Below are positions 5,812-8,294 of a stretch of 8,294 nucleotides of DNA, in pieces. The notes under the pieces are model-generated. The model did not search any database. It was not told where the DNA came from and saw only the letters and a list, made by a program, of their open reading frames with translations. A program made the position numbers and the translations under genes. Location of the stretch: contig JAJYGU010000186.1 of assembly GCA_021784975.1 (NCBI GenBank), positions 1-8,294 of the forward strand. The letters are read 5' to 3'. Numbering within the stretch: the stretch's first letter is position 1; each line of letters starts with the position of its first letter. This DNA comes from Planctomycetota bacterium. GTDB taxonomy: Bacteria > Planctomycetota > Planctomycetia > Pirellulales > Thermoguttaceae.

Positions 5812-6187
5812 ATGCCGCTGGGAAGGTTGTTTGCGCTAATGGCCGCGTTGACCTGCGTGGAGCCATCCTTCGCTGGCGCGCCGGCGACTTCCCCGCCGCT
5901 CGTCAGCCAGCAGGAAGCGGATGCCTGGTCAGCTAAGTTTCGCCACTGGCATTACTGGCCGAATCATGTCATTCCGCCAAGGCCCGACATCCCCGGCTTC
6001 CCCGAGGTGGCCGCCACCGACTGCCCCTGCGTGTATCAACTGCCGGGAGACCCGGCATGGTACATGAGCTTCCTCTCTCTTCTACAACGCGGTTCCCGGC
6101 ACACCCGGCGCGCTGGCAGGCGGTCGCGGCATCGGGCTGATTACCAGCAAGCCCGTGCGGCAGATACCGCCCAAGGAAAAAGGATGA
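5812..6187 (+). pseudogene. Remnant of a secreted GH43/GH117-like glycosidase, internally deleted and frameshifted
   Basis: The 5' part (5812 to about 6072) encodes a signal peptide (MPLGRLFALMAALTCVEPSFAGA) and a propeller-glycosidase-like start: WHYWPNHVIPPRPDIPGF, then ATDCPCVYQLPGDPAWYMSF (residues 68-87). Straight after, across a CT-rich run (6073-6080), coding character moves to another frame. That frame reads LFYNAVPGTPGALAGG, then RGIGLITSKPVR, and ends at TGA 6185-6187. From memory, 'DCPCV...WYMSF' opens and 'FY.YY..V...GRGIGLITSKP' closes members of a GH43/GH117-like family over 400 residues long; here only about 87 + 36 residues remain, so most of the five-bladed propeller is gone. 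The original frame runs on to 6492 as arginine-rich nonsense that reads through a repeat and overlaps the next gene. The start has AGGGG eight bases upstream and lies 16 nt after the preceding stop, suggesting former cotranscription. Decay is well supported; the family name is less certain. Confidence 0.72.
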
Positions 6188-6266
6188 GGGCGGAAGGCAG
6201 AAGGACAAAAACCCTCGTCCCTCCCCCTTCCGAACTCCGCCCTGGCTCGTCCTTCCGCCCTCGTCC
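6182..6266. repeat. Long imperfect inverted repeat with GGATGAGGGCGGAAGG arms
   Basis: GGATGAGGGCGGAAGG (6182-6197) and CCTTCCGCCCTCGTCC (6251-6266) pair over 16 positions with one mismatch, around 53 bases of purine-rich then pyrimidine-rich sequence. Further GAAGG and CCTTCC segments inside (around 6199-6203 and 6227-6231) could extend the structure. The stop codon of the decayed glycosidase lies within the left arm. The purine-to-pyrimidine layout resembles short dispersed repeats I recall between planctomycete genes. No transposase or target-site duplication was recognised. Confidence 0.6.
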
Positions 6267-6476
6267 TTCCACCCTATGTTCGGGTGAGTGGCAAACCCGC
6301 CAAGATTTGCAACAGAACTGCTTGACTTTTGCGTTTGGGGGCTATAGGTTCGGTGCTGCCCGAAACTCTGACAGCGGCGGCGCGGGGGTGCGTCTTGCCG
6401 GCAGGTCGCTATTTCGGGGCTTGAATTCGCAACCACGGCCGAACGACTTCGTCTTACTCCAGCGAGGGCTTCTAGC
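6267..6476 (+). other. Non-coding leader region upstream of the surface-protein gene
   Basis: About 210 bases between the inverted repeat and the next start codon. Apart from the promoter candidate at 6322-6348 and the GAGGG ribosome binding site at 6464-6468, I see no gene or RNA element. An open frame crossing this region continues from the decayed glycosidase and is not credible as protein. Confidence 0.5.
6322..6348 (+). promoter_or_regulatory. Sigma-70-like promoter candidate for the surface-protein gene
   Basis: TTGACT (6322-6327) is a good -35 match. TATAGG (6343-6348) follows after 15 bases, which is short; the overlapping TAGGTT would give 17 bases but is a weaker -10. Either would produce a leader of about 120 nt before the ATG at 6477. 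The position beyond the inverted repeat suits a fresh transcription start. Confidence 0.4.
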
Positions 6477-8294
6477 ATGGCACTGGCACTGATTTCACTT
6501 GCGTCCCAGGCGTGGCGCCGACAATCGCAGCGTCGCCGGCGAGCCGGTTCCGCCTCGTCTCCGGCCAAAGCGCGGCGGTCGAAGCCGTCGAGTCGATCGT
6601 TGCGGCTGGAGCCGTTGGAAGACCGCAGCCTGTTGAGCGTCTTCACGGTGACCAACTTAATGGATGGCCCGGTCTACGGCCCGGGGCAACTGCCCGGCAG
6701 CTTGCGTCAGGCGATCTACGACGCCAACACCGATCACGCCGCCGACACCATCACCTTCAGCCCGATGCTGAACGGCCAGACCCTCACCCTCACCGCCGGG
6801 GAGTTGGACATTTCCGATCTCCGCGGCGCAACCACCATCACCGGCCCCGGCGCCAATCTGCTAACCCTTAGCGGCGGCAACGTCTCGCGAGTGTTCGGCA
6901 TCCAGACCGGGGCGGCGGCCAATATCTCCGGGCTGACCATCTCCGGCGGCGCGGCCGGCATGGGCGCCAACGGCGGCGGCATCTATAACGCCTACCGCGC
7001 CAACCTGACGGTCAGCAACGTGACTTTCACCCACGACACGGCGGTCTTGGGCGGCGGCATCTACAACGCCTACCAGGGCAAGCTCAACGTCTCCGGCAGC
7101 ACCTTCGCGCGCGATTCCGCCAGCACCTACGGCGGCGGCGTCTACAGCGACTACGGCTCCTCGCTGAACATTTCCGACAGCACCTTCGCTTGGGACACGG
7201 CCGCCAACGGCGGCGGGGGCGTCTACAACGTCGCCGGCACGGCCGCAGTCCGCGCCGCCATTATCGGCAGCACCTTCTCGCGCAATTCCGGCAGCGGCGT
7301 GTTCAACCTCGGCACGCTGAACGTCTCGAACAGCACGTTTTCGCAAAACGTGGCCAATTCCGGCGGCGGCCTTTATAATGGCGGCACGGTCATGGTCCTG
7401 GCCAGCACCTTCTCGGCCAACTCGGCCACCACGGCCGGCGGCGGCGTATTCAACCCCGGCACGGCCACTCTGGCCGACAGCACCTTGGCTGGAAACTCGG
7501 CCCTCTCCGGCGGCGGCGTCTACAACTCCGGCACGCTGACCGTCAACGACAGCACGCTGGCCGAAAACCAAGCCAGTTCGGCCGGCGGCGGCATCTTCAA
7601 CGTCGCCCCCAGCGGCACCGTCAGCCTGGCCAATTCCATCCTGGCCGGCAACACCAACCCCGGCTCGACCTCGCCCGACATTGCCGGCACGGTGACGGCC
7701 GACTACTGCTTAATCCAGAATCCCACCGGGGCCGTCCTCAACACCGACTACGCCGGCTCGAACATCACCGCCGAGGACCCGATGCTCGGCCCGCTGGCCA
7801 ACAACGGCGGGACCACCCTGACCATGGCCCTGCTGCCCGGCAGCCCGGCCATCGACGTCGGCGACAACGCCCTGGCGGTGGACGCCTATGGCAACCTGCT
7901 CGGCACCGACCAGCGCGGCTTTCCCCGCATCAGCAACGGCACGGTCGATCTCGGGGCCTATGAGTACGCCGATCCGCTCCTGGTCACTACGGCCACCGAC
8001 GAGGCCAGTGCCAATGACGGCCACACCAGCCTCCGCGAGGCGCTCAACTACGCCAACAGCCACGCCGGCGACGATACTATCCGCTTCGACCCCTCGCTGG
8101 CCGGCGACACCATCGCCCTGACCCTGGGCGAGTTGGACATCACCGACACCACCGGCACGACCACCATCGACGGCCTGGGCGCGGATCAGATCACCGTCAA
8201 CGGCGGCGGCCTCTCGCGGGTGTTCGGCATCGCCAACGGCGCGACCGCCGACATTTCCGGCCTGACCATCACCGGCGGCTACGTCGGCACCGGC
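6477..8294 (+). CDS. Large repeat-built planctomycete surface protein, LEPR-XLL type with beta-helix and choice-of-anchor Q-like modules (3' end outside window)
   Basis: Open for 606 codons to the window edge with no stop. An arginine/serine-rich N-terminus (13-43) leads into LEPLEDRSLL (44-53), the LEPR-XLL-type motif of giant planctomycete proteins, thought to relate to export or surface placement. A first module begins at S75 with SLRQAIYDAN and DTITF. It continues as a right-handed parallel beta-helix with nine rungs between 166 and about 395, each marked by GGG(I/V/L)(Y/F)N or a variant and a following STF/STL strand, similar to chlamydial Pmp-type repeats. It closes with LGPLANNGGTTLTMALLPGSPAID, TDQRGFPR (477-484) and GAYEY (493-497), typical of choice-of-anchor Q proteins. 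A second module starts at S518 and is 49/84 identical to the first without gaps. The role is probably adhesion or a cell-surface structure. ATG 6477 has GAGGG eight bases upstream (6464-6468). Confidence 0.9.
   Translation, partial: MALALISLASQAWRRQSQRRRRAGSASSPAKARRSKPSSRSLRLEPLEDRSLLSVFTVTNLMDGPVYGPGQLPGSLRQAIYDANTDHAADTITFSPMLNGQTLTLTAGELDISDLRGATTITGPGANLLTLSGGNVSRVFGIQTGAAANISGLTISGGAAGMGANGGGIYNAYRANLTVSNVTFTHDTAVLGGGIYNAYQGKLNVSGSTFARDSASTYGGGVYSDYGSSLNISDSTFAWDTAANGGGGVYNVAGTAAVRAAIIGSTFSRNSGSGVFNLGTLNVSNSTFSQNVANSGGGLYNGGTVMVLASTFSANSATTAGGGVFNPGTATLADSTLAGNSALSGGGVYNSGTLTVNDSTLAENQASSAGGGIFNVAPSGTVSLANSILAGNTNPGSTSPDIAGTVTADYCLIQNPTGAVLNTDYAGSNITAEDPMLGPLANNGGTTLTMALLPGSPAIDVGDNALAVDAYGNLLGTDQRGFPRISNGTVDLGAYEYADPLLVTTATDEASANDGHTSLREALNYANSHAGDDTIRFDPSLAGDTIALTLGELDITDTTGTTTIDGLGADQITVNGGGLSRVFGIANGATADISGLTITGGYVGTG

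Noticed and set aside
3963..5813. Minus-strand open frame of 616 codons
   Set aside because: It spans the antisense of the reductase end, the hairpins and the whole Rid-family gene. Its composition is typical of a shadow frame and it shows no motif.
6182..6266. Rho-independent terminator for the upstream genes
   Set aside because: The arms are separated by 53 bases and no T-tract follows, so a dispersed repeat is the better description, though some effect on transcription cannot be excluded.
5722..6492. Single continuous 256-codon gene through the decayed glycosidase region
   Set aside because: The first 30 codons overlap the end of the Rid-family gene, and after about 6072 the protein turns into arginine-rich text crossing an inverted repeat and the next gene's start, while family-like sequence continues in a different frame.
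6861..7571. Minus-strand open frame of 236 codons with repeated AAAG/VDAA-like text
   Set aside because: It is the antisense image of the GGG-rich beta-helix repeats of the plus-strand surface protein; its repeats are produced by that gene.
6966..7620. CRISPR-like or satellite array suggested by regularly spaced GGCGGCGGC units
   Set aside because: The units are in frame, vary in length and sequence, and encode successive beta-helix rungs; there are no identical repeats with unrelated spacers.

Overview
The window looks like a chromosomal stretch from a planctomycete, probably near Pirellulales and possibly metagenomic. The strongest marker is the large gene at the right edge. Its arginine-rich N-terminus leads into LEPLEDRSLL, the short LEPR-XLL-type motif found near the start of very large planctomycete surface proteins, and it is followed by parallel beta-helix repeats and a choice-of-anchor Q-like segment (SPAID, TDQRGFPR, VDLGAYEY). 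High GC, a secreted sialidase, wide gene spacing and repeat-rich intergenic DNA fit this assignment. The taxonomic call is an inference from sequence features; no database was searched.

Layout from left to right. (1) A probable 15-residue tail of an upstream gene overlaps the GTG start of a secreted GH33-type sialidase (47-1159) by 4 nt. (2) After about 430 nt with no gene comes a small BON-domain protein (1589-1807). It converges on a minus-strand 5'-3' exonuclease (2995-1907), which matches only the N-terminal nuclease part of DNA polymerase I and has no polymerase behind it. The 99-nt convergent gap holds a hairpin and a small palindrome. (3) A 463-nt divergent region with a weak promoter candidate, a TTGATCC triplet and a hairpin separates the exonuclease from an aldo/keto reductase (3459-4430). 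(4) Two adjacent hairpins whose arms share the ACTGCT core precede a 406-residue three-module Rid/YjgF-superfamily protein (4575-5795). Its last two modules resemble FkbO/Hyg5-type chorismatases. (5) Sixteen nt later comes the remnant of a secreted glycosidase-like gene (5812-6187). The N-terminal end and C-terminal end survive, but the middle is missing and the two parts are in different frames. (6) A long imperfect inverted repeat overlaps the end of the remnant, then a promoter candidate and leader precede the surface protein (6477 to beyond 8294), which has no stop in the window.

There is no evidence for one pathway joining all the genes. The sialidase and the broken glycosidase fit the carbohydrate-degrading habit of planctomycetes. 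The aldo/keto reductase and the chorismatase-like protein lie in the same direction but are separated by hairpins, so joint function is possible and unproven. I found no rRNA, tRNA, CRISPR array, transposase or phage gene.
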